A stretch of DNA of 64,000 nucleotides from Charina bottae (Eukaryota > Chordata > Lepidosauria > Squamata > Charinaidae), in contig JALMGJ010000005.1 in NCBI GenBank assembly GCA_023362775.1, positions 39,923,463-39,987,462 on the forward strand, read 5' to 3'. A program made the translations under genes and the position numbers. The notes beneath the pieces were generated by a model that was not told where the DNA came from, made no database searches, and saw nothing but the letters and a program-made list of their open reading frames with translations. Of the stretch, positions 41,730 to 51,845 are shown piece by piece. The first letter of the stretch is position 1, and every line of letters begins with the position of its first letter.

Positions 41730-44420
41730 TCTTTCTTTTCTTTTTATTTCTGTAGACAGAAAAAGAAAAACATACAAAAAGAAAAAAATATTAAAAAAAT
41801 AAATAAAAATAAAACCAAAACAAGGGGGAAAAGGAAAGAGACAGAATACATTTATAAAAAAAGAATAATTAACTTTTTAAACAAAGTGTTAAACCTTGAC
41901 CACACATAATACTAATCAATCTTTTTATTATGTCACTAAAGAGCTAGTGCGTAAACAGACAGCAAATTTATGTCATAAATCCAAGATTGTAAATCCATGG
42001 TATTACTCTCTTCCTATTCTAAAATAGTCTTTTTGCTATGCTCAATGCTAGGTATATCCATAATTATTCATATATTGGTACATCCAAATTTTTGATATAT
42101 CACAGTCACATCTTTAAATTATATTACTTTTTTCAATACCACATTTTATGGATATTGAATCAAAATGGAAAAATAGTGGGGCAAGCCCATATCAGATGTA
42201 TAAATGTCCCATCTATCATTTTATACAAAATGACAAGCTGACAATCAACCTTTTCTAAACATTCTCTGAAGTGTCCAATAAGCATGAACAAATATTTTGT
42301 TGAATTAGTGCCATCTTATGATATGAAACATACTTAATATTCTTTAAGACCTGTAGACATTGGTACATTAGTATGGGATATTCCAACACTTTATTCCATA
42401 GTTCTTGCAACTAATATTTACAGTATGTCAACAAAACACAACAAAAACATCTTGTAGATCTAGAACAATCCAAAACACATTTCTGTGTTGATAATAATTC
42501 AGGAGTTTTAAGATACTGTTGTTGCATTTGGACCACATTGTGAAAACAAAATATATTTTATATCAGATATTCTACCCTCAGTTTTAGATTATCCAAATTT
42601 CTCTTGTAGTAACATAATTGGCAATAAGCTGATCTAAAATATTAATACCTCTATTAGCCCATGAATTTAGAAGAAAAGATTTGTCTGCTATTTTCAGCTG
42701 TGATTATCCAAAGTGTAAGTTCATCATGTGAATAAGGATCAAAATGGAGTTCCATCCCATTATCATCCAAATACAGTATGTGTTGCAGCCTTTATGCTAA
42801 AAAGGTTGTAGATTTATAACTAAAACAAGAATCAAGCTTCTGCTACAATATCAAAAGGATTTGTTTGTTTATTTATTTATTAGATTTATATGGTACCCAT
42901 CTTGTACAACATAACCCTGGGCAGCTCACAACAACAACATACAAAAGTAATAAAATTCAACAAAATTTAAACCATTACACACAACCGAGGCACCATAACC
43001 TTCCTATCCCAAACACACATGTACTGGATTCAACTCCCATCCTGTCCCAATGCCTGGGGAAAGAGCCAGATCTTCATGGCCTTCTGGAAGGCCAAGAAGG
43101 GAAGGCCAAGAAGATCATATAATAACTTTCTAATCATGCCCATAATAGTTTTTGGACTTAAACACTCGGATTTCATGGAGAAATAGAAGTCAGAATAGAA
43201 ATCAGAAAATTTAAAACACCTATCATTATCATCATCTGAATCATAATTTAGAAACAGGTAATATACCATCAGCGCATAGTAATTTGTCTTCAACTACAGC
43301 AGCTTTACACCCAGAATATCCTTTGATTACCTGATAAGATAGGGCAATGGTTGTAATATCATAAAAAGCATCCCTGATGAGTTCCATAGGATGTCTTGGT
43401 GTGTGAAGAAATAATTCCACTTGTAATAACCCTGCCCAAAGGATTATAATGCTATACTGTAATCTATTTAATAAAAAGAAGGAAATCCATCTTTTCTCAA
43501 AACTGACTCCAAAATGTTGGAACTATGCCATAACAGAAGCCTTTTCTGTATCCAATAAAACATCAGTTCTAGGTTTTCTGAATGTACATCTAAAACATCT
43601 AAAATAGTAATGAAGTATTATCTAAGGCTTATTGCCTTTTGATAAAATCAGATTGTGCAGGGCCAGGATGGATAATTGAAGGTAATGTCATGTGTCACCT
43701 ACATCCAGGGTTTCTATCAACATTTTTGCACCAACATTCAAAAAAATACATTGGTTGATAGCTTGCACAATCAGCAGAATCAGTGCCAGCCTTCCAAATT
43801 GTAGTGATATAAGCTTCAGTCAAGGAAGTTTTAAAAAATTATTCATAAAACATATTATAAATCTTAAACAATATAGGAGCAAAAAAAATCAATATATATC
43901 TTATACCACTCAATAGGATAGCTGTCAGGACCAGGAGCTTTTTCTGTTTTTATTGATTTAATATTATCTATTATATCCTGAAGAGATAAAGGTGCAGCTA
44001 GATAAATACTTTGATCATGTGCAGTTTTTGGAAGGACTATATTATTTTAAAAATAATTAATTTCTTCCTTAGTAATTTTCTATTCAGTATTATAAAGTCA
44101 AGTATAAAAACAAAACAAAACAAAATGCTGATTTATTAAATCAGCTGTTTCAACTGAGATCCTAATAATTTACCAGGTCTTTCCCTGTCCTCCCAATATC
44201 TTTGATTTATGCAATTCAGTGAATATTCTATGCCAAGTGCACAGAGGGAATTAAATTCTAATTTAGCATATATAAACATGTTATCTAATTCTGATGCAGG
44301 TTGTCTGGCATATGTACTCAAGAGTCCCTTTATTTTCCAAATCTTCTCATTTAATAGTATATTTAAGTATCATCTTGAAAAACAGGATTTTTTTTCATAT
44401 AATAATTTATAATTATCGAC
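41730..44420 (-). pseudogene. Decayed L1-clade LINE, ORF2 C-terminal part
   Basis: On the minus strand, about 43930-43900 reads as an APGPDSYPIEWYK-like block, the L1 ORF2 'PGPDGFP-EFYK' motif. About 42200-42110 reads as a FIHLIWACP...FWF block, like the L1 ORF2 C-terminal 'HIWW-CP-FW' signature. The 3' side at 41730-41800 is T-rich, as for an A-rich L1 tail. No long ORF survives. An L2 3' end interrupts it at 42862-43125. Confidence 0.7.
42862..43125 (-). repeat. L2 3' end inserted in the L1
   Basis: TTTA tail at 42862-42885, then 'ataaccctgggcagctcaca' (L2 3' UTR signature), and residual ORF end including 'cagatcttcatggccttctg'. The L1 similarity resumes beyond it. Confidence 0.75.
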
Positions 44421-44821
44421 TATCACTCACACCTTAACCACCTCTCAACTGGACTGTTGCAATGTGCTGTATGAGGGGCTGTCCTTGAAGACCCTTTGGA
44501 AGCTGCAGCTGGTCCAGAATGCAGAGTCCTGGGGAACAGTGACAATACCTCTTGGGTAACAGCTTTATTCCAAGAGCTGCACTGGTCGCCAGTGAACTTA
44601 CAGGTGCAATTCAAGTTTCTGGTTGTCACCTTTAAAGCCTTTCATAGTTCAGGGCCTGACTATCTGCAGGACAGTCTTCTCCCTGTAATATTTCCCTGCT
44701 TCATAAGATTTAGTAAGGTGGGCTCCCTACATGTTCATTCAGGGGCCATAGAAACACAATTTTTCAATTGCCATCCCACTTCTCTGGAATAGTACCCCCA
44801 TTCTCTCTCTCTGTCTCTCTG

Positions 44822-44854
<33 letters not shown>

Positions 44855-45047
44855 AACGCAATTGGCCTCTTCCCTTCTGGTTTTTAGGAAGCTAATGAAA
44901 AACTGGCTGTTCCATTGAGCCTAGGAGGCTGGTCTGTTATAACGGTCTCTCAGTCATGTGACTGGGCTTTTTTATTATAGTTTTATACCTAACTCCTAGC
45001 TCCAGAGGAATGTTTTTGAATTGCTGTTTTTTAATTGATTGTACATA
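44421..45047 (+). pseudogene. L2-clade LINE, C-terminal fragment
   Basis: The plus strand encodes a decayed version of the L2 C-terminus: ACTCACACCTTAACC..TGGACTGTTGCAATG (compare HALVISHIDYCNAL), then LHWSPVNLQVQFKFLVVTFKAF. A CT/CA microsatellite lies inside at 44802-44853. The 3' UTR continues after the nested RTE at about 45371-45430 ('ttggggagttatgagctctg' and an AAAT tail). Confidence 0.8.
44802..44853. repeat. (CT)n/(CA)n microsatellite
   Basis: CT-rich tract with TGTCT steps passing directly into (CA)n. Confidence 0.97.
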
Positions 45048-45370
45048 TGCCAGAAGAACAAACAAATCAGTTTTAGAAGAAATACAACAAAAATGTTCAC
45101 TAGAGGCGAGGATAACTAGGCTTAGACTCTCATACTTTGGGCACATTGTCAGGAAAGACCGATTGCTTGAAAAGGACATCATGTTTGGTAAAGTTGAGGG
45201 CCAGCGGAAAAGAGGAAGACCTTCAACACGATGGATTGACACAATTACTGCAACAATGGATGCAAACATTGGAACAGTCAGGCAATTGGCAGAAGACCGT
45301 TTAGCATTTCGTTCTATTATACATAGGGTCGCCATGAGTCATAAATGACTCGACGGCAACTAACAACAAC
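45048..45370 (+). pseudogene. RTE-clade LINE (not BovB), C-terminal fragment
   Basis: The plus strand is open from 45010 to 45348 and encodes ARRTNKSVLEEIQQKCSLEA, then SYFGHIVRKDRLLEKDIMFG and GQRKRGRPSTRWIDTI. These are the C-terminal blocks shared by RTE LINEs. The 3' end carries 'gggtcgccatgagtcataaa' and 'gactcgacggcaactaacaa', a terminal signature of RTE1-like elements. Only the last 320 bp are present: a 5'-truncated insertion into the L2 3' UTR. Residues differ clearly from BovB at 6240. Confidence 0.85.
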
Positions 45371-45439
45371 GTATGATTTTAATTCCAATTATGTATTGGG
45401 GAGTTATGAGCTCTGCAAATAAATAAATACATCTCCAGA

Positions 45440-45700
45440 GACCCCGTAGTTGGACTTTCTCAGTGGCCCCTTTTTTGTAGAACAGTTTGCCCTTGTGTAT
45501 ATGGACTGACGCCTCCCTGATGAATTTCCACAGGGCTGTAAAAACATGGAGCTTTGATAGAGCATTTGGAGGATATTAAGTTTAGATCTGCCCTTGGTGG
45601 ATTGTGCCACTGTTGTAACACTGTTGTTTGTTTTTTTCTGCTTTCATTTATTTGAATCAACTAAATATCAAAATACTAAAAATAAATAAGTTGGGGACAA
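45440..45700 (+). repeat. L2-like ORF end and 3' UTR, decayed
   Basis: Contains a fragment reading FHRAVKTWSF (compare FRKRLKTWFC of the L2 ORF) near 45525-45560, and an AAATAAATAAG-rich end at 45678-45690. Orientation is plus. It may be a separate copy from 44421-45047. Confidence 0.5.
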
Positions 45701-45737
45701 GTCAGAGGTAGGAGATTCTATATCTATATATCTATTT

Positions 45738-46055
45738 TGTTGTTGTTTATTCGTTCAGTCGCTTCCGACTCTTTGTGACTTCATGGACCAGCCCACGCCA
45801 GAGCTTCCTGTCGGCCGTCACCATCCCCAGCTCCCCCATGGTTGAGTCCGTCACCTCCAGAATTTCATCCATCCATCTTGCCCTTGGTCGGCCCCTCTTC
45901 CTTTTGCCTTCCACTTTCCCTAGCATCAGCATCTTCTCCAGGGTATCCTGTCTTCTCATTATGTGGCCATAGTACTTCAGTTTTGCCTTTAATATCATTC
46001 CCTCAAGTGAGCAGTCTGGCTTGATTTCCTGGAGTATGGACTGGTTTGATCTTCT
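45738..46055 (-). pseudogene. BovB 3' fragment
   Basis: The minus strand holds the last 83 codons of BovB (45747-45998: MILKAKLKYYGHIMRRQD to RKRLNE) and the 3' end 'gaacgaataaacaacaac'. It is cut at 46055 inside the RRSNQSILQEI block. The flanks share tatatctat on both sides, compatible with a TSD in the local TATC repeat, so this looks like a severely 5'-truncated insertion. Confidence 0.88.
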
Positions 46056-46135
46056 TATATCTATATTCTATATTCTATATTCTATATCTATCTATCCACT
46101 GATATCTATATCTGTATCTATATCTATATATCAAT
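46056..46135. repeat. (TATC)n/(TATATTC)n simple repeat
   Basis: A/T-rich tandem units of 4-7 bp adjoining the truncated BovB. Confidence 0.9.
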
Positions 46136-46492
46136 TCTTGCTATGACAGATTTAAAAACTGCCATATATCCAATTTTTAATTTAATCCAAATTAAATTCC
46201 ACCATATAAGCTCCTGTAATCAATACATTAAAGCTGAAATCTTAGGAAGATGTCCCAGGGATATAGAATGCTTTGGAGCTCCCCTGCCGGGAGTCGGGAG
46301 TGCAGTTCATGCTTGGAGTCTGGATTCTCTGAAGACAAAGTTCTGGTCTGGACTTTTGTGTGCTGGAGAAGGAGTGGAGGTGAATAACTAAAATCAGAGG
46401 AAGGTGCTAGGACAGTCCAACTTGGGACTGCATGCATCAAAGGCTGCAAATATTTGCAAATATTATTTATCACACACAGACACACACATTGA

Positions 46493-46690
46493 GAGAGAGC
46501 CAATGTGGTGTAGTGGTTAAGGTGCTAGACTAGAAGTAGAAAGACCCAAGCTATAGTCCTCCTTTTGGCATGGAAGCTGGCAGTCATTCTCTTTCAGCCT
46601 TAGACTGGGAAGTCAAAAGCATCTATCTACCTTAACCCACAGTAGACCAGCATGGTAGATTATGGTCCATAACCTTCAGTGAAGAGACCT
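46493..46690 (+). mobile_element. tRNA-headed SINE (RTE-tail family), decayed
   Basis: Starts with 'gagccaatgtggtgtagtgg' and 'taaggtgctagactagaag', the same head as 55021-55254. The 3' part is degraded. Confidence 0.65.
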
Positions 46691-46712
46691 TCATCCTGAA
46701 GTGGTTTGATTT

Positions 46713-46713
46713 A

Positions 46714-46752
<39 letters not shown>
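46713..46752. repeat. (ATC)n microsatellite
   Basis: About 13 copies of ATC. Confidence 0.97.
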
Positions 46753-46754
<2 letters not shown>

Positions 46755-46839
46755 TACACATACATACAAGATAAAAATAGGAAAACAGTCATGGAAGCCC
46801 AAATAAGGTTTTCATTTTATTAGTTTGTTGTTTGTTTGG

Positions 46840-46925
46840 ATTGCCCTGTTTTGGTTTTGCTATTTGCCATCTGGAACCCACTAGGAGTGGGGTGGCTCAG
46901 AAATGTTGTAAAAAAAATGAATAAA
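46840..46925 (+). repeat. L2-like 3' end
   Basis: 'tttgccatctggaacccact' and 'gagtggggtggctcagaaat' then an A-rich tail with AATAAAG: terminal fragment of an L2/CR1-type LINE. Confidence 0.5.
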
Positions 46926-48819
46926 GAAGGAAAATAGATAAACCTCTTTGGGAATGGGCTTGCTTGTTCAGCATAAAGTCATAAACTGGCTGCAGCAAGC
47001 AGAGTTGACTCAGATAAGTGTTTCCACTGAGAATAGCTAATCGGGCCAAATTAGCTATTATGGCATAACTGCTGTATGACTTATATGCTCAATCCACAGA
47101 GACTGATGATTACTTAATATAGCGTTACTGTGATATGCATGGAAGTTTAAGGGGGAAACCAGCTTTAGCATTATTCTTTCAAAATTAGAAAGGTTGAAAT
47201 AATGTTTTGTGGCATATAAGCCACCTCCAAAGAAAACAACAGAAGTGTAAGATACTACCATAGCTGGGCTGGAAAAATAAAATCCAGATGATTACAAAGA
47301 GATATAGGAAACTCTGTTTACTAATATCTAGTGATATTCTGGATTTTTGCTCAGCCAGAACAGCTGTAAGCAAGCATCCATTTAGACATTTGAAGAGCCC
47401 CCCCTCCCTTCCTAAAGCAGCTCTTTTCCACTTTTTGGGAGGGCCGTCACTGCCTTTGGGCAGAGGTCTTTGTGAGGCATCCTCATCCTCCAGTCCTTCT
47501 GTCTCCCTAATCTTCTTACTATCACATTGCACAGACTGAAGCTCCTTTGACCTTGTGATTAGGAGGGCACCCAAACTGTGGAGCATGAAGAAAAAAGTTT
47601 GCTGTTTACATCTTCCTCCAAAGATGCTGGCATTGTCCCTCACCTATTGGGGGCATCACACTTGACATTCATTGTCCACGTCCAATAAAGTTAGAGGCAC
47701 GGCTAATTCTGCCACACAATTCAAGTTGCCCCTAAATTTTCTGTGTTAGATTCTTCCCCCAACTCCCCTCTTGAAAATAGTATGAAAGAATGTCACCTTG
47801 TTATCTGTATAGACTACGTTGCCCTGGTCTTGTAAACAGGATTTCAATTTGAGCAATAACTTTCCAGAGATCAGCCTGGAACTTGCAATCAGTATCATGA
47901 TGAGCATATGAAGTCATGGTGTTCACATCTGAGTATATTCATATACCAATCTTCCTCCTCTTCTTCTTTCACTACTACTACTATTAAATAAATATAACCA
48001 GCTTCCATACAATATATCTAGGCTAAGGAAAAGAATGTATTAGTTCCAAATACTGTATATTTAGCTATCAAGAACCAACTACTCATTTTAATAGGAAGCA
48101 GAGAGCCATAAATATAACATATTTGTCCATTATATGGTTCCCTTTGTAATGGTGAGTTCAGTAGTTCTATGCAGATGTTTGCACAGCCAGCGCTTGGAGG
48201 ATTTTCTGTGAACAGTGATTCTGTACAAAATGTGGAATCAATGCACAAAGGTGAATGTCCAAAATCCACTGGGGCAGAAGTGAAATCTTAATACTGTAAA
48301 TGGATGTACTTCAGTAACATTTTTATGGTGCTAATGAGCCCTTCTTTCAAGTAGAGGAAAATTCTGCTAAGTTTGCTTCTGTTTCTCATTAACACATTAT
48401 TTCCATTTGAATAGGCATAAAAAATGGTCAGACAGATCCATAAATTATTGAATTTTTATGCATGTTCTTTTCCTCCCAGGTGTACTATTTCAGATTGTTG
48501 GAGGGACGGGGAGAGAAAAGATCCAGCATGATCTGATGATCTCCTCTTGCATACTGTATGAAGTTTGGGTTGGTTAAGATGACCACACACAATTCTTTCC
48601 AATACTGTATATGTTTATTCTTAAGACTCTGTAAGTAAAACTATATGTGTGGTTGCACTGAGACAATATCTCTTAACATGACAAAAAGAGGCTGAAGACC
48701 AAAAACATTCTGGTCAAGTGTTTTCACTAGGAATTAGGATGGCTGGTTAATGTTGGAGGAATTTTAGGTGAGATGTGAGAAACAAGAATTCAGATTGTTG
48801 AAACTGAATCTGAAAATGA
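46926..48819. other. Single-copy-looking intergenic DNA
   Basis: No gene recognised. The minus-strand ORF 47185-47643 has no motif. Positions 48290-48430 resemble a conserved non-coding element. Confidence 0.45.
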
Positions 48820-48862
48820 TGTATGTATGTATGTATGTATGTATGTATTTATTTATTTACAG
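48820..48862. repeat. (GTAT)n-(TTTA)n tail of L2
   Basis: Tetranucleotide tract adjoining the minus-strand L2 3' end at 48863. Confidence 0.93.
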
Positions 48863-49308
48863 AATGTATGTGGACATCCATCTTAACCATACAAATATCA
48901 GTATGTAAAATAACCCAATGTAAAAGCCATAAGGCAACACATAATTGAAAATGACGTGGCTCCTCACAAAACTGTCTCACACCACAAAATCCACATGTCT
49001 GGCTCCTCTAACATCTGGGTCCCAGTGCCTAATGGAAAAGCCAGATCTTCAAGACCTTCCAGAAGGACAACAGGGTTGGGGCCATCAGAATTTCAAGGGG
49101 ACAGCTGTTCCAAGGGGCAGGTACTGTGACAGAAAATACACACTCCCTGGGTCACACTAGATGATGTTATTTCACAGAAGTGACCCAGAGCATGTCCACC
49201 CTGACAGATCTGATGAGACAGCCAGAAATCACTGGAAACAGGCAATCTCCCAAGTACCCTGGCTCAGCTTTAAGGGTGGCAACCAGCACCTTTGTTGGCA
49301 CAGAGTTA
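48863..49308 (-). pseudogene. Decayed L2, C-terminal part
   Basis: Minus-strand L2: 'ccagatcttcaagaccttcc' (ORF end), 'ggggacagctgttccaaggg' (compare the ALWN block region at 20750-20770), and 'ccctggctcagctttaaggg' (compare the HGMGPGY region). A short plus-strand L2 RT piece follows at 49308-49335 (tatcatcaagtatgctgacg, the YHQ-YADD segment), so two L2 pieces meet here. Confidence 0.7.
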
Positions 49309-49341
49309 AGTATCATCAAGTATGCTGACGATACTCTAGGA

Positions 49342-49637
49342 CAGGGCTTTCCAAAGTGCTGCCGCTGGCGACACACCAGCGGCGGCGGCAGTATGGCGGC
49401 GGCGCATGCGCGCACGGCGGCGGCGCGGGGGGCGTGCGGTGGCAACACAGGGGGCGTGCGACGGCATGCACGTGCACGGCGGCAGCAGCCTCCGCTAAAA
49501 CGCGGAAGCACTGATCCCGCGCCGCTGCTGCTGCCGCCATGCACGCGCGCGCTGCCGCTTCCAGGTGGTGTGGCAACACACCACGCTGTGTATGGCGACA
49601 CACTTTTGTGTCGCGACACACAGTTTGGAAAGCTCTG
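49342..49637. mobile_element. GC-rich hAT-like MITE, copy 2, perfect 8-bp TSD
   Basis: Left end cagggctttccaaag, right end tttggaaagctctg (inverted). TSD ctctagga at 49334-49341 and 49638-49645 is perfect. The interior is extremely CpG-rich (gcggcggcggcag and gcgcgcgc tracts) with 'tgtgtcgcgacacac' at the right end. It codes for nothing; ORFs seen on both strands are a by-product of the composition. Confidence 0.92.
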
Positions 49638-49929
49638 CTCTAGGAGGTGCCCAAGGAGCACCTACGATAAGCAAATTTTGTTGTATTTACTGTTATAAAT
49701 ACATAGAACTGCAACAATGGAATTAAGGTGCTTTTGCTTACTTGATTTTTGCATTGATTACACACTGCAAAATGGTGCAGCTGAAGTTTAGCAGCACAAT
49801 CCAGGCGGCCTCTGGGGCACATAAAAAGATCTGGGTTGCCCACTGATTTTGAAGAAGAAGCTACTATGCTTAATGAAAATGGGATGTGAAAGTTGGCAGC
49901 TGTTCTGGAGGAGGAAGAGTTAATAAGTT

Positions 49930-50727
49930 CAAGCAATGACACACTGACTTGCCAAGTGTCCACGCCTCTTTGATCAGGGGCTAGGGCAATTGATTCTTTT
50001 AGATCCAGAGATAATAGCACACCAGTGGATAAAGAAACTTAAAGCTTTATTATAAACAAAGTTAAGCAGAAGCACAGTTTAACAAGCATAGCATACAGAA
50101 AGGAATGCATACATACATACCAAGCAAACAAGGTGATGCCTAATCTCCTATAGGCTGCCAGGAGCCCTCTAATAAGGACAGCGGAGATACCCCAAGGTGG
50201 CAATTTTCACAGCACCCAGCACTCAGGCCTGTGTGGACTCCCAAACTCCAAAGACAATCCTAAGGTTTTTATCAAAGCCTGGCTCCCAAACCCCGTGACC
50301 AAGTTTCCATGGTACTGAAGCTGCATGGCCTGACCATGGGATTCTTCATGTGGTCCAGCACCTGACCATGACATCATTCCAATAGTCTGGGAAACGATCA
50401 GATAAGCAAGTGCTTAAGCATAAACAATTTCTTATCATCCCCCCCATTCCAAGCCGCTAAAGGAGTGGCTGGAGGAGTAAACCTATGCTTAAACTTAACA
50501 AGCTGGGGACTTTCTCTCCCCCCACTTCCCACAAAGATATGTTCTGAGTGAGCATATGCTTCTTCTCTCCCCCCTCTCATGCCAAACATAAACAAAAACA
50601 AGCCAATTAAACATCAATATAACTCAAAATAAGCTCTAATCTCCTAGGTGTGGGGGAAGAAAAATCAAAACATGCCACCTAACTCCTCGAAATACAAAGG
50701 TCTTCCGCAGGTTGCCATTACACATAC
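49930..50727 (-). mobile_element. Long solo-LTR-like element, copy 2
   Basis: Homologous to 206-1075, same strand. The minus strand starts TGTAATGGCAACC (50727), has an AATAAAG signal near 50050 and ends near 49930. Several internal indels distinguish the copies. No coding region is attached. Confidence 0.55.
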
Positions 50728-50854
50728 TAACATTTGAGAGTGGTGCTGAAAGTAGATGGGGCCACAGTGTATATCTGGGTGAAAATAGGAATAGGATTTG
50801 GAGACTTGTCTTATCTGTAGCTTGAATCATGTCAACTGGATTTCTATTTTCTCA

Positions 50855-50900
50855 ATGGAAACGTTTCGCTCCTTATCCAAGGAGCTTCTTCAGTCTGAGC
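50855..50900 (-). ncRNA. Hammerhead-ribozyme-like motif in PLE arm
   Basis: On the minus strand: CTGAAGA (50893-50887), a GCTCCTT/AAGGAGC helix closed by a GGAT loop, then GAAAC and the palindromic GAAACGTTTC. This matches the hammerhead core CUGANGA-stem II-GAAA with a very short stem III, as reported for PLEs. One extra A lies between CTGAAGA and stem II, which may weaken it. Confidence 0.45.
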
Positions 50901-51047
50901 AAAGTTAGTAAGGGAATCCTTAAATATGTTGCTGTGTGACCTTACACCTGGGGCTAGGTCATGGTTATTTTGAGATGTTATTTCTAAGTCCCTTTATCAT
51001 CTAAAGAAGGATCGTTAAGATCACCATGCTGCTGTTGAGCTTGCTAA

Positions 51048-51635
51048 ATGGTCTTAATCTTAATCCAGGTTCTTCCGTTTACTCTGGTCATTCCCTACAT
51101 GGCTGGCATGTCTGAAAAGATAAAACGGATATTTGGCAAACACCACATACCTGTATATTTCAAACCCACCAACACACTGAGACAGAGGCTTGTACACCCC
51201 AAAGATCAAACTCCAAAACACAAGGAAAGCAATGTAGTGTATGCAATCCAGTGCAGTGAGGAGTGCTCTGAACTCTACATTGGAGAAACTAAACAACCTT
51301 TGTACAGGAGGATGGCTCAACACAGGAGAAGTAACACCACAGGACCAGAGTCAGCAGTTTATCTTCATCTAAAGGAAAAAGGACACTCATTTGAGGACAT
51401 TAATGTTCACATTTTAGACAGAGAAGATAGGTGGTTTGAGAAAGGGGTCAAGGAATCCATTTATGCCAACTTGGAAAATCCTTCCTTGAATAGAGGTGGG
51501 GGCCTCAGGCACAATCTTTCCCCTATCTTCCTCCCTGCTTTGTCTTCTGTGCCTAGGAAGATTAAGACCATTTCGCAAGCTCAACAGCAGCATGTTAATC
51601 TTAACGATCCTCCTTTAGATGATAAAGGGACTTAG
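51048..51635 (+). pseudogene. PLE C-terminal GIY-YIG endonuclease, truncated
   Basis: The open frame of 195 codons begins inside the element and ends at TAG 51635. Residues 11-62 are the linker of Penelope proteins (IPYMAGMSEKIKRIF, then HHIPVYFKPTNTLRQRLVHP). Residues 63-150 are the GIY-YIG domain: VVYAIQC (63-69), ELYIGET (75-81), the following conserved Arg (87-88) and an acidic residue in WFEKGVKESIYANLENPSLN. C69 and C73 fit the Cys pair that accompanies PLE endonucleases. The domain would nick target DNA. The reverse transcriptase that should precede it is absent, so the copy cannot move by itself. The last codons lie in the right inverted arm. Confidence 0.9.
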
Positions 51636-51724
51636 AAATAACATCTCAAAATAACCATGACCTAGCCCCAGGTGCAAGGTCATACAGCCACCTAGAAACA
51701 TATTTAAGGATTCCCTTACTAACT

Positions 51725-51775
51725 TTGCTCAGACTGAAGAAGCTCCTTGGATAAGGAGCGAAACGTTTCCACTGA
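51725..51775 (+). ncRNA. Hammerhead-ribozyme-like motif in PLE arm
   Basis: CTGAAGA (51734-51740), stem II GCTCCTT/AAGGAGC, then GAAAC at 51760-51764 and GTTT. Flanking CTCAG (51728-51732) and CTGAG (51772-51776) can pair as stem I. The same extra A precedes stem II. Catalysis is unproven. Confidence 0.45.
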
Positions 51776-51845
51776 GAAAATAGAAATCCAGCTGACATGA
51801 TTCAAGCTACAGACAATTCCACCTGGATGACTGAGAACCTTCATA

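Larger units (their letters stand above)
50813..51845 (+). mobile_element. Penelope-like element, 5'-truncated, with inverted terminal arms
   Basis: A left inverted arm (50813-51060) is the reverse complement of the right arm (51558-51810) with scattered differences. Between them lies the C-terminal ORF with the GIY-YIG endonuclease. The right side extends past the arm to 'ggatgactgagaaccttcat'. The reverse transcriptase part is missing. Inverted arm duplication around a truncated body is a known PLE insertion form. No TSD was identified. Confidence 0.88.

Noticed and set aside
49342..49637. CpG island that might mark a host promoter
   Set aside because: Boundaries coincide exactly with MITE inverted ends and an 8-bp TSD, so it is a transposon interior.
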